Source: an uncultured Clostridium sp.
GTDB taxonomy: Bacteria > Bacillota > Clostridia > Lachnospirales > Lachnospiraceae
NCBI GenBank assembly: GCA_958349075.1
Contig: CATWBR010000090.1
Span: 1 to 12,314, forward strand
Direction: 5' to 3'
Length of the DNA stretch: 12,314 nt
Positions 6,110-12,314 of the stretch are shown here, one piece after another (positions within the stretch are counted from its first letter, which is position 1; every line of letters starts with the position of its first letter). Below the pieces are notes generated by a model. The model saw only the letters and a program-made list of their open reading frames with translations, had not been told where the DNA came from and made no database searches. Made by a program: the position numbers and the translations under genes.

Positions 6110-6922
6110 ATGCTGAGAGCTGATTTTCATACACATACAACATTTTGCGATGGAAAGAGTACCCCCGGAGAGATGGTGGAGGCGGCTTATAAAATGGGGA
6201 TGACCGATTTCGGAGTCTCCGGCCATGCCGATTTTTCCTTCTGCCTGAAAGATTTTGGAATGCCGGACCGGGTGCTCAAACAATACAGGGAAGAGCTTTA
6301 CAGGCTGCGCGATGAATATGCAGGGAGAATGAACATTTACATTGGAATTGAGCTGGACTGCCTGGGGCCGGTCCAGGAAGCGGAGTATGCCATCGGTTCC
6401 ACCCACTGTGTTTATAAAAACGGGGAATACATTGAGATGGACGACAGCAGGGAGAAACTGACGGCGGCGGTAAACCGCCTGTGGAACGGGGACTGGTATG
6501 CACTGGCCCGCGATTACTATGAGCTGGAGTCAACAGTCTACGAAAGGACCCGCTGTGACTGGGTGGGGCACTTTGATTTGATGACGAAATTCAATGAAGG
6601 TTACAGGGATTTTGACGAAACCAGGGATGAATACCTGGAGCCGGCCCTGGCGGCAATGAGGAAACTGAATGCGGAGGGGCTTCCCTTTGAAATTAACACA
6701 GGTGTTATGTCGAGAGGTTATAAGACCCAGCCATACCCGAACCGGGTTCTTTTAAAAGAACTGAAAAACATGGGCGGACGAATTATAATTAACTCCGACA
6801 GCCACAATGCCGGTACAATTGGATACCGGTTCGAACAGGCGGTCAGGCTGGCGGTGGAATGCGGATTTACACATACAATGGCGCTGGCGCCAGGCGGCAG
6901 TTTCCGTAAAGTGGAACTGTAA
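6110..6922 (+). CDS. HisK-type histidinol-phosphatase (PHP family)
   Basis: PHP-domain phosphoesterases use a trinuclear metal site. The HisK/HisJ type removes phosphate from L-histidinol phosphate in histidine synthesis. The 270-residue product has the family length (B. subtilis HisK is similar) and the expected metal motifs: HTHTTFCDGK (His7, His9, Asp14), GHAD (His39), GIELD (Glu81), GSTH (His99), GHFDL (His154), FEINT (Glu194) and NSDSH (Asp230, His232). The ATG at 6110 is preceded by AAAGGA (6097-6102) with 7-nt spacing. No other histidine-synthesis gene is in the window, so the biochemical assignment rests on family resemblance; another phosphate monoester is possible. It stands alone between the lysR-type gene and a terminator. 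Confidence 0.85.
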   Translation: MLRADFHTHTTFCDGKSTPGEMVEAAYKMGMTDFGVSGHADFSFCLKDFGMPDRVLKQYREELYRLRDEYAGRMNIYIGIELDCLGPVQEAEYAIGSTHCVYKNGEYIEMDDSREKLTAAVNRLWNGDWYALARDYYELESTVYERTRCDWVGHFDLMTKFNEGYRDFDETRDEYLEPALAAMRKLNAEGLPFEINTGVMSRGYKTQPYPNRVLLKELKNMGGRIIINSDSHNAGTIGYRFEQAVRLAVECGFTHTMALAPGGSFRKVEL

Positions 6923-6996
6923 CAAACTAGATGTTTGTTTGCGGCCGTTATTAATAAAGCTGCGCAGCGTTTAGAAATAAGAAAATGATAAGAATG

Positions 6997-7030
6997 AAGC
7001 TGTGGCGTGAAATTAAGCCATAGCTTTTTT
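6997..7030 (+). terminator. Intrinsic terminator after the HisK-type gene
   Basis: AAGCTGTGGC (6997-7006) pairs with GCCATAGCTT (7017-7026) as a 10-bp stem with one G-U pair and a 10-nt loop. Six T residues (7025-7030) end the structure. It isolates the PHP gene from the ABC cassette. Confidence 0.85.
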
Positions 7031-7081
7031 CTATGTGCAAGTCCACTGATAAAAGCAGCCGGTCTTCCCGCCTTTCTATCA

Positions 7082-7128
7082 CCCAACTTTTCCCAACTCT
7101 TTACAAAACCCTGATAACAGACTTTACA
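7082..7128. repeat. Direct repeats upstream of the ABC cassette promoter
   Basis: CCCAACTTTT (7082-7091) is followed directly by CCCAACTCTT (7092-7101), a 9-of-10 match at one helical turn. CTTTACA occurs at 7099-7105 and again at 7122-7128. These flank the weak -35 of the predicted cassette promoter and could be an activator site. Nothing identifies the protein. Confidence 0.4.
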
Positions 7129-7143
7129 TTGCTGCCGTATACT
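7114..7143 (+). promoter_or_regulatory. Possible promoter for the ABC importer cassette
   Basis: TATACT (7138-7143) is a good -10 box. The best -35 at suitable distance is ATAACA (7114-7119), with an 18-nt spacer and only 4 of 6 consensus bases. A poor -35 with repeats just upstream would suit activator-dependent initiation. The leader would be about 100 nt. Confidence 0.4.
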
Positions 7144-7149
7144 TAATAC

Positions 7150-7187
7150 TGCACCGGACGGGACGCGGATAGCGGAAGCTCCGGGCA
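7150..7187 (+). other. GC-rich leader hairpin
   Basis: TGC and CCGGA (7150-7158, with A7153 bulged) pair with TCCGG and GCA (7180-7187) around a 21-nt GC-rich loop. It would lie at or near the 5' end of the cassette transcript if the predicted promoter is right. It resembles no riboswitch I know. Confidence 0.3.
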
Positions 7188-7215
7188 CAGAGACAGGTCT
7201 GCAAAACGTGTTACC

Positions 7216-7230
7216 ATTATTCAGAATAAT
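7216..7230. promoter_or_regulatory. 15-nt palindrome, candidate operator
   Basis: ATTATTC-A-GAATAAT is a perfect 7-bp inverted repeat around a single base. With a 1-nt centre it is not a good RNA hairpin, but it would suit a dimeric DNA-binding protein. It lies 20 nt upstream of the lipoprotein gene, in the predicted 5' leader. Confidence 0.4.
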
Positions 7231-7232
7231 AG

Positions 7233-7285
7233 AAAAAGAGAGGATATGACATGAAAAAGAGAAGATATGACATAAAAAAGAGAGG
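7233..7285 (+). repeat. 21-nt tandem repeat (2.5 copies) over the ribosome binding site and start codon
   Basis: Unit 1 (7233-7253) begins AAAAAGAGAGGATATGAC and ends at the start codon ATG. Unit 2 (7254-7274) is the same except GAGAGG became GAGAAG and ATG became ATA. A partial unit 3 (7275-7285) repeats AAAAAGAGAGG. The Shine-Dalgarno/start module is therefore duplicated in frame. Only unit 1 keeps both a good ribosome binding site and a start codon. Confidence 0.9.
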
Positions 7286-8369
7286 CTTATCTGTACTGCT
7301 GGCAGCAGCCGTGGCGGCGGGTACCCTGGCGGGATGTTCCAGCCAGACCACATCGGAGGCAGTAGACTTAAACAGTATGAGCGTAGACAAAATCCTGGCG
7401 GAGGCGAAGAAAGAGGGAAGGGTTGATTCGGTTGGAATGCCGGACACATGGGCAAACTGGATTGAGACCTGGGAAGGCATAAAGACGGAGTACGGTCTGG
7501 AGCATACGGACACCGATATGTCGTCTGCGGAGGAGATTTCCTTATTCGAAGCGGAGAAGAAAAAGGCGACAAAGGATATCGGGGACGTGGGTCAGGCATT
7601 TGGGCCGATTGCCGAGGAAAAGGGCGTCACGTTAAAATATAAGACAAGCTATTGGGACTCTATCCCGGATTGGGCCAAGGACGATGACGGAGACTGGATT
7701 ATCGGCTATTACGGCACGATGACAATGATGACTAATAAAAAACTGGTCAAAGAGGCGCCGAAGTCCTTCGCGGATCTGCTGGAAGGTGACTACAAGATAG
7801 CGGTCGGTGACGTATCGGCGGCGAACCAGGCACAATTTGCGGTTCTGGCTGCAGCCATTGCAATGGGCGGTGACGAGAGCAATATCCAGCCGGGACTTGA
7901 TTTCTTTAAGCAGATTGCAGAGCAGGGCAGGCTTGACCTGGGTGAGTTTTCCATGGCACGTATTGAAAAGGGCGAGGTGGGAGTCGCTTTCCTCTGGGAC
8001 TATAACGCCCTCGGCTACCGCGACCAGTTTGTGGAGAACAATCCGAATGCCGATTTTGAAATCAATATCCCGTCGGAAGGGTCCATCCAGAGCGGTTACT
8101 GCACCATTTTAAACGCCTACTCCCAGAGACCTCACGCAGCAGCCATGGCCCGGGAATATATACTGAGTGACGAAGGGCAGATTAACCTGGCAAAGGGTTA
8201 TGCAAGACCGGTCAGGGACGTGGAGCTTCCGCAGGAAGTGAAGGAAAAAATGCTGCCGGATGAGCAGTATGAGAACAGCCGCATGGTAAAAGATCAGGCA
8301 GCATGGGATAAGACGACAAAAGAGATCGGAGCCCTTTGGCAGGAAGAAGTAGTGGCTTTTGCGAAATAA
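7251..8369 (+). CDS. ABC transporter substrate-binding lipoprotein
   Basis: This is the extracellular binding protein of the importer cassette, 372 residues. The N-terminus is a lipoprotein signal: basic residues to 11, a hydrophobic core GLSVLLAAAVAAG, and lipobox LAGC with the lipidated Cys29. The mature part starts with a Ser/Thr linker and then a stretch like ILAEAKKEGRVDSVG, typical of Fe3+/polyamine/phosphonate/hexose-phosphate binding proteins. It continues with SFADLLEGDYKIAVGDVS and GEVGVAFLWDYNALGY. The adjacent Tyr pair used by ferric-binding FbpA is not evident in the latter stretch, so iron is not favoured. ATG 7251 follows GAGAGG (7238-7243) by 7 nt. The first seven added residues (KKRRYDI) come from the 21-nt duplication. 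Substrate is unknown; the linked PHP hydrolase hints at a phosphorylated compound. Confidence 0.88.
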   Translation: MKKRRYDIKKRGLSVLLAAAVAAGTLAGCSSQTTSEAVDLNSMSVDKILAEAKKEGRVDSVGMPDTWANWIETWEGIKTEYGLEHTDTDMSSAEEISLFEAEKKKATKDIGDVGQAFGPIAEEKGVTLKYKTSYWDSIPDWAKDDDGDWIIGYYGTMTMMTNKKLVKEAPKSFADLLEGDYKIAVGDVSAANQAQFAVLAAAIAMGGDESNIQPGLDFFKQIAEQGRLDLGEFSMARIEKGEVGVAFLWDYNALGYRDQFVENNPNADFEINIPSEGSIQSGYCTILNAYSQRPHAAAMAREYILSDEGQINLAKGYARPVRDVELPQEVKEKMLPDEQYENSRMVKDQAAWDKTTKEIGALWQEEVVAFAK

Positions 8370-8387
8370 TACGGGGAGAATAAAAGC

Positions 8388-9230
8388 GTGAAAAAAAGAA
8401 CATATTTCGCCGCTCTGCTCCCGTTCTTGATACTGGCAGGAATGTTTGAAATCCTGCCGGTATTCACTATTATCGTGAAAAGTTTTATGCCTGAGAGCGG
8501 AGAAACCGGCTTTACAATACAAAATTATATTAATATATTCAGCAAACCGCTGTATCTGACGGCAATTAAAAACAGCCTGCTAATTTCCGTGATATCGGCC
8601 GTGATTGGCCTGCTGGTTGCCTTTGTCGGAGGCCGGGCCGCATGCGAGAAGGGAGGCCGCTCAAAGCGTATTTTTATGAGCGTCCTCAATATGGTTTCCA
8701 ATTTTTCCGGCGTTCCTCTGGCCTTCTCCTTTATCATCCTGCTCGGCAATGCCGGAGTGATCACGATTCTGGGCCGCAGCCTGGGGATCAGCGCGGCTGC
8801 CGAGTTTCCCCTGTATACGGTCTGGGGACTGATGCTGACCTATGTGTATTTTCAGATTCCACTGGCAACGCTGCTCCTGATCCCTTCCTTTGATTCAATT
8901 AGGAAGGAGTGGAAGGAGTCGGTCAGCCTGATGGGAGGAAACAGTGCGGTGTTCTGGAAAAAGGTTGGGATTCCGGTTTTAATGCCGAGTATCCTGGGGA
9001 CCTTTTCCACCCTGTTTGCCAACGCCATCTCGGCCTATGCGACGGCTTATGCCCTGCTCATGAATAATTTTTCCATTCTTCCAATCCGTATTTCGGAACA
9101 GTTTACCGGGGACGTGGTGCAGAGGCCGCAGTTTGGCAGTGCTCTTGCCGTTGTATTAATGATGATGATGACACTGTCTATTTTAATAACGCAGTCGCTT
9201 ACCCACAAAAAGGGAGGGGAGAGCCGATGA
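8388..9230 (+). CDS. ABC transporter permease (first)
   Basis: This is a 280-residue integral membrane subunit of the importer. A hydrophobic first segment (about 6-28) is followed by a short external loop, then several membrane segments. The cytoplasmic EAA-like loop that docks to the ATPase reads ESVSLMGGNSAVFWKKVGIP at about residues 178-197, and then VLMPSI. The start is GTG at 8388, 9 nt after GGGGAG (8373-8378) and 18 nt after the binding-protein gene. It overlaps the next permease by 4 nt (ATGA), so the two are translationally coupled. The class is that of PotB/FbpB-like permeases. Confidence 0.92.
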   Translation: MKKRTYFAALLPFLILAGMFEILPVFTIIVKSFMPESGETGFTIQNYINIFSKPLYLTAIKNSLLISVISAVIGLLVAFVGGRAACEKGGRSKRIFMSVLNMVSNFSGVPLAFSFIILLGNAGVITILGRSLGISAAAEFPLYTVWGLMLTYVYFQIPLATLLLIPSFDSIRKEWKESVSLMGGNSAVFWKKVGIPVLMPSILGTFSTLFANAISAYATAYALLMNNFSILPIRISEQFTGDVVQRPQFGSALAVVLMMMMTLSILITQSLTHKKGGESR

Positions 9231-10093
9231 AAAAGAATAAAACAGGATCAGGCGCTGTTCTGGTTGCGATAGGAATTTATCTTCTGATTCCCCTCTTTTT
9301 TACATTCATGTACTCCATGTTCAGTGAGTGGATGGAGATCATGCCGGAGGGATTTACCCTGAGGGCATACGCGGAAATCTTTTCGGACAGGAATTTCTGG
9401 ATGTCGCTTGGGAGAACCATTCTGATTTCGGTGCTGCCGATTATCCTCTGCACGCTGGCCGTTCTTCTGGCAATGTATGTCGTGGTGGTTTACTGCCCGC
9501 GGCTTGATAAATATATGAAAATATTGTGCACGATGCCTTATGCAATCCAGGGAGTCATTCTCCCCATCAGTGTATTGTCATTATATGCCGACGCTCCGGA
9601 ACCCTTCAGCAACCGCCTTTTTATGCTGACATCCACTTACTGTATTGTGGTGCTGCCTTATGTGTATCAGGGAATCCGCAATAACCTGAACGGGATGAAT
9701 GCCTCACGTCTGATAGAGGCGGCGCAGATGCTGGGAGCGGGGCCGTTTTATGCCTTTTTTCACATTGTTGTCCCCAATATTATGGGAGGCGTCATGGTGT
9801 CCGCAATGCTTGCAATGGCAATTGTGTTCGGCGATTTTGTCGTCATCAATACGATGGCAGGCAACTATTTTCCAACGGCCCAGATGTATCTGTACGACGT
9901 GATGAAAAAATCGAGCCAGAGGACCTGCGCGATTATCATTGTGCTTTTCTGTGTCACACTTCTGATATCCGGCCTTGTATTTCTGGGAGGAAAAGGGGAG
10001 AAGGGATTCTTTTTTGGCCGTCCGCGCCCGGTTAAAAAACAGAGTACAGCGGACAATAACGGTCTTTTCACAGAAAAAGAAAAGAGAGGATAA
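9227..10093 (+). CDS. ABC transporter permease (second)
   Basis: This is the second 288-residue membrane subunit, expected to form a heterodimer with the preceding permease. The membrane segments begin at residues 8-28. The EAA loop reads EAAQMLGAGPFYAFFHIVVP, followed by NIMGGVMVSAML, at about residues 164-195, a better consensus match than in the first permease. The C-terminus is a charged cytoplasmic tail of about 30 residues rich in Lys, Arg and Glu. ATG 9227 overlaps the upstream stop and is preceded by a GGGAGGGGAG-type ribosome binding site. Only 3 nt separate its stop from the ATPase start. Confidence 0.92.
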   Translation: MKKNKTGSGAVLVAIGIYLLIPLFFTFMYSMFSEWMEIMPEGFTLRAYAEIFSDRNFWMSLGRTILISVLPIILCTLAVLLAMYVVVVYCPRLDKYMKILCTMPYAIQGVILPISVLSLYADAPEPFSNRLFMLTSTYCIVVLPYVYQGIRNNLNGMNASRLIEAAQMLGAGPFYAFFHIVVPNIMGGVMVSAMLAMAIVFGDFVVINTMAGNYFPTAQMYLYDVMKKSSQRTCAIIIVLFCVTLLISGLVFLGGKGEKGFFFGRPRPVKKQSTADNNGLFTEKEKRG

Positions 10094-10096
10094 GAA

Positions 10097-11101
10097 ATGT
10101 CATATATAGAGTTCAGAAATATAGAAAAATATTATGGAGAGAATCAGGTCCTGAAAGGGATTGACCTGAATATTGAAAAAGGGCAGTTTGTCACCCTTCT
10201 GGGGCCGTCCGGCTGCGGCAAGAGCACCCTTCTGCGCTGTCTTGCCGGACTTGAGGAGGTAAACGGAGGCCGGATTTTCCTCGATGGGCAGGATATCACG
10301 GATAGGGAGCCGAAGGAACGTAATATTGGAATGGTATTTCAGCAGTACAGCCTTTTTCCCAACATGACGGCCGAGGAAAATATCGCATTCGGACTGAAAC
10401 TTAAAAAGATGGCTCCGGGGGTGATCCGGGATAAGGTGGCCGCCGCCGTCAGGATGGTTGAGCTGAATGGGAAGGAAAAGCAGTATCCTTCCAGCCTGTC
10501 GGGAGGGCAGCAGCAGAGGGTGGCTTTAGCCAGGAGTATTGTAATGGAGCCGAAGGTGCTGCTTCTCGACGAGCCGCTCAGCGCAATCGATGCAAAACTG
10601 CGTAAGTCGCTTCAGGTGAGCATTAAGCAGATTACTAAGAAGCTGGGGCTCACGGCAATTTTTGTAACCCATGATCAGGATGAGGCTATGGTCATGTCGG
10701 ACGTGATTAATCTTTTCCACGACGGACGGATTGAGCAGTCGGGCGATCCGGTTTCCGTCTATACCAGGCCTGTCAGCAGTTTTGCCGCCAGTTTTATCGG
10801 TAATTACAACCAGGTGACGCCGGAACAGTTCTATGTGATGACAGGGAAAAAGAGGACAGGGGAAGCCGCCATAAGGCCGGAGACATTTTCCATCTCGTCC
10901 TCACCGATTGATAACGACGAGGAATACCATTTTGAGGGGATTATCGAGGACAATATGCCGAGAGGCAATGTGCTCCGGTATCAAATCAATGTAAACGGGG
11001 TGAAAATTAATGCGGACGTACTTTTCAGAAGCCGGGTGCTGTTCGGCAGCGGGGAGAGGGTTTATCTGTCCGTAGCGGAGAGAAACTGCATATCGCTTTA
11101 G
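10097..11101 (+). CDS. ABC transporter ATP-binding protein
   Basis: This is the energising ATPase of the cassette, 334 residues. All nucleotide-binding motifs are intact: Walker A GPSGCGKST (36-44), Q-loop FQQYSLFP (81-88), signature LSGGQQQR (134-141), Walker B VLLLDEP (154-160), D-loop SAID (162-165) and switch His192 in VTHDQ. After about residue 240 comes a shortened TOBE-like regulatory region with AAIRPETFSI, as in PotA/FbpC/MalK-type importers. A GAGAGGA ribosome binding site precedes ATG 10097. It is the fourth gene of the operon and is followed after 57 nt by the PHP hydrolase gene. Confidence 0.95.
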   Translation: MSYIEFRNIEKYYGENQVLKGIDLNIEKGQFVTLLGPSGCGKSTLLRCLAGLEEVNGGRIFLDGQDITDREPKERNIGMVFQQYSLFPNMTAEENIAFGLKLKKMAPGVIRDKVAAAVRMVELNGKEKQYPSSLSGGQQQRVALARSIVMEPKVLLLDEPLSAIDAKLRKSLQVSIKQITKKLGLTAIFVTHDQDEAMVMSDVINLFHDGRIEQSGDPVSVYTRPVSSFAASFIGNYNQVTPEQFYVMTGKKRTGEAAIRPETFSISSSPIDNDEEYHFEGIIEDNMPRGNVLRYQINVNGVKINADVLFRSRVLFGSGERVYLSVAERNCISL

Positions 11102-11158
11102 AGCGTGCACCCGGTGGAATGAAGTTTCAACACATTAAATCCACAGAGAGGAGCAGAG

Positions 11159-12157
11159 ATGATAAAAGATCAGAGAGGATTCAGCATAACAGGCAACTGG
11201 TATAAGGGAAACCTGCACAGTCACACCACAAGTTCCGACGGCAGGCTGGCGCCGGAGGAGGCAGTGAATCTTTACAGGGAACACGGATACAGCTTTCTCT
11301 GTTTTTCTGAGCATGATTTGTATACGGACCGCAGAGACGAATTTGACTGTGAAGATTTTATTATTCTTCCGGGACTGGAGGCATCCGTTATCCTGTGTGA
11401 GAAGGATCGTCCGGTCCGGCGACTGAAGGTGCATCATATCCATGGAATCCTGGGTACGGAAGAGATGCAGAGAGAGGCAGGGGCAATAGTGTTCGAAGAA
11501 CAGGAATTTGTGGAGCCGGAAAAGTTCTATGGAACCTGGGACGGAGCCGGGGAGGCGCAGAGACTTTGCGATTACCTCAGGAGCAGAGGCTGCATTACGG
11601 TCTATAACCATCCCGAATGGTCGAGGGTGGAGCCGGAGGAATTCATCCATACGGAGGGGCTCTGGGCGCTTGAGATATTTAATTACAATGCGGTTAATGA
11701 GAGCAATACGGGATATGACTGTATAAGCTGGGACAGGATGCTGCGGGGCGGGAAGAGCATAAACGCGGCCGCCACCGATGACAATCATAATGAAGGTATC
11801 TTCGACGATGCCTGCGGCGGCTATATCGTGGTGAGGGCAGAAAAACTGACCCATGAGGATATACTGGAAAATATGATAAAAGGCAATTACTACTCTTCAT
11901 CCGGCCCGGAGATCTATGACTGGGGAATCAGGGACGGGGCTGCCTGGATTGAGTGCTCTCCAGTGTACAGAATCGATTTTATTGCGGGCAACCATATAAA
12001 CGACGGGCGTTCCCTGGTATGCAAAAAACGGGAGGAGACGCTGCAAAGAGGAGAGTACGCGCTGCGTGGGGATGAGGATTATATCCGGATCCAGGTCAGC
12101 GACAAATACGGAAGGACAGCCTGGACAAATGCAATTTACGGTCAGCGGGGAAAATAA
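11159..12157 (+). CDS. PHP-domain metal-dependent phosphoesterase
   Basis: This is a 332-residue PHP-superfamily protein, distinct from the HisK type upstream. Metal-site residues visible are HSHTTSSDG (His20, His22, Asp27), SEHD (His52), GLEAS (Glu74), HHIHG (92-96, probably His93 or His95), YNHPEW (His151) and TDDNHN (Asp208, His210). A C-terminal region of about 100 residues beyond the PHP fold has a beta-rich look. There is no signal peptide, so it is cytosolic. ATG 11159 follows AGAGGAG (11147-11153) by 5 nt. It lies 57 nt after the ATPase with no terminator between, so it is probably the last gene of the importer operon. Known relatives hydrolyse phosphate monoesters or cyclic and linear phosphodiesters. 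A role in processing the imported compound is inference. Confidence 0.88.
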   Translation: MIKDQRGFSITGNWYKGNLHSHTTSSDGRLAPEEAVNLYREHGYSFLCFSEHDLYTDRRDEFDCEDFIILPGLEASVILCEKDRPVRRLKVHHIHGILGTEEMQREAGAIVFEEQEFVEPEKFYGTWDGAGEAQRLCDYLRSRGCITVYNHPEWSRVEPEEFIHTEGLWALEIFNYNAVNESNTGYDCISWDRMLRGGKSINAAATDDNHNEGIFDDACGGYIVVRAEKLTHEDILENMIKGNYYSSSGPEIYDWGIRDGAAWIECSPVYRIDFIAGNHINDGRSLVCKKREETLQRGEYALRGDEDYIRIQVSDKYGRTAWTNAIYGQRGK

Positions 12158-12162
12158 AAATA

Positions 12163-12179
12163 CCCGGCTGTTCACCGGG
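12163..12179 (-). terminator. Short GC hairpin with minus-strand T tract
   Basis: CCCGG (12163-12167) and CCGGG (12175-12179) form a 5-bp stem with a 7-nt loop. On the minus strand it is followed by TATTTTTATTTT (complement of 12151-12162), so it would stop transcription coming from the right. On the plus strand no T run follows. Confidence 0.45.
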
Positions 12180-12215
12180 CCATAAGTTAAAGAAAGATTA
12201 GGAATATGCACAAAG

Positions 12216-12269
12216 CAGGCCGGCGTGAGGGTACGCCGGCCTGTCTTAGGATATGCAATATGCTTTTTT
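12216..12269 (+). terminator. Strong hairpin region, probable terminator of the importer operon
   Basis: CAGGCCGGCGT (12216-12226) pairs perfectly with ACGCCGGCCTG (12233-12243) around a 6-nt loop. The first run of six T residues comes later, at 12264-12269. An outer pairing AAAGCA (12212-12217) with TGCTTT (12261-12266) could bring the hairpin and T run together. The layout is unusual for a simple terminator, but it is the best candidate after the operon. Confidence 0.5.
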
Positions 12270-12314
12270 AACTGTGCCTTTCTATTCCGTCAAATTGATA
12301 AAGTATATTATACG

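Noticed and set aside
6925..6941. A small hairpin ACAAAC/GTTTGT right after the HisK-type stop codon
   Set aside because: A 6-bp AT-rich stem without a T tract. A much better terminator is at 6997-7030.
7233..7285. The tandem repeat considered as the start of a CRISPR array
   Set aside because: The units are adjacent with no spacers, and they coincide with the ribosome binding site and the start of a lipoprotein signal peptide.
6718..7599. A 293-codon minus-strand frame over the end of the HisK-type gene, the intergenic region and the lipoprotein gene start
   Set aside because: It overlaps two well-supported genes, a terminator and the tandem repeat. Its product is low-complexity, Pro- and Ser-rich, with no family match.
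7251..8369. Naming the binding protein as a ferric-iron or phosphonate (PhnS) protein
   Set aside because: Family resemblance does not fix the ligand. The Tyr pair of ferric binders is not evident and no phosphonate-degrading gene is nearby, so no gene symbol is given.

Overview
The window looks like chromosome from a Gram-positive member of the Clostridia, most likely Lachnospiraceae. The signs are purine-rich AGGAGG-type ribosome binding sites, frequent GTG starts, an FMN riboswitch feeding a RibU-type ECF transporter subunit, a lipobox substrate-binding protein and moderate GC. There are no rRNA, tRNA, IS, phage or CRISPR signatures. The assignment is inference from gene types, not a database match.

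Region 1 (1-2722, + strand). A 57-residue hydrophilic small ORF is followed by a complete FMN riboswitch with an intrinsic terminator. These lead into ribU (riboflavin uptake), a creatininase-superfamily metal-dependent amidohydrolase that nearly abuts or overlaps ribU, and a YkgJ-type CxxCxxCC protein. The three genes look like one flavin-controlled operon. The second and third have no established role in flavin metabolism, so this is one of the two most interesting parts of the window.

Region 2 (2743-6025). On the minus strand are uppP (undecaprenyl-diphosphate phosphatase), with its own promoter and a terminator, and a two-gene operon of short chromate-transporter (CHR) proteins. A LysR-type regulator is transcribed divergently from the CHR pair. 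The shared control region holds a clear minus-strand promoter, a dyad next to its -35, and a pair of 14-nt direct repeats.

Region 3 (6026-7250). A monocistronic HisK-type PHP-family phosphatase gene ends in a terminator. A control region follows with direct repeats, a weak -35/good -10 promoter, a GC-rich leader hairpin and a 15-nt palindrome.

Region 4 (7233-12157, + strand). A tightly packed ABC importer cassette encodes a lipoprotein, two permeases and an ATPase of the Fe3+/polyamine/phosphonate/hexose-phosphate-like class. A second PHP-family hydrolase gene follows. The arrangement suggests import of a phosphorylated compound and its hydrolysis, but the substrate cannot be read from the sequence. 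The lipoprotein gene's Shine-Dalgarno/start region is tandemly duplicated in units of 21 nt, which adds seven residues to the signal peptide. The last 157 bases carry hairpins and no gene.
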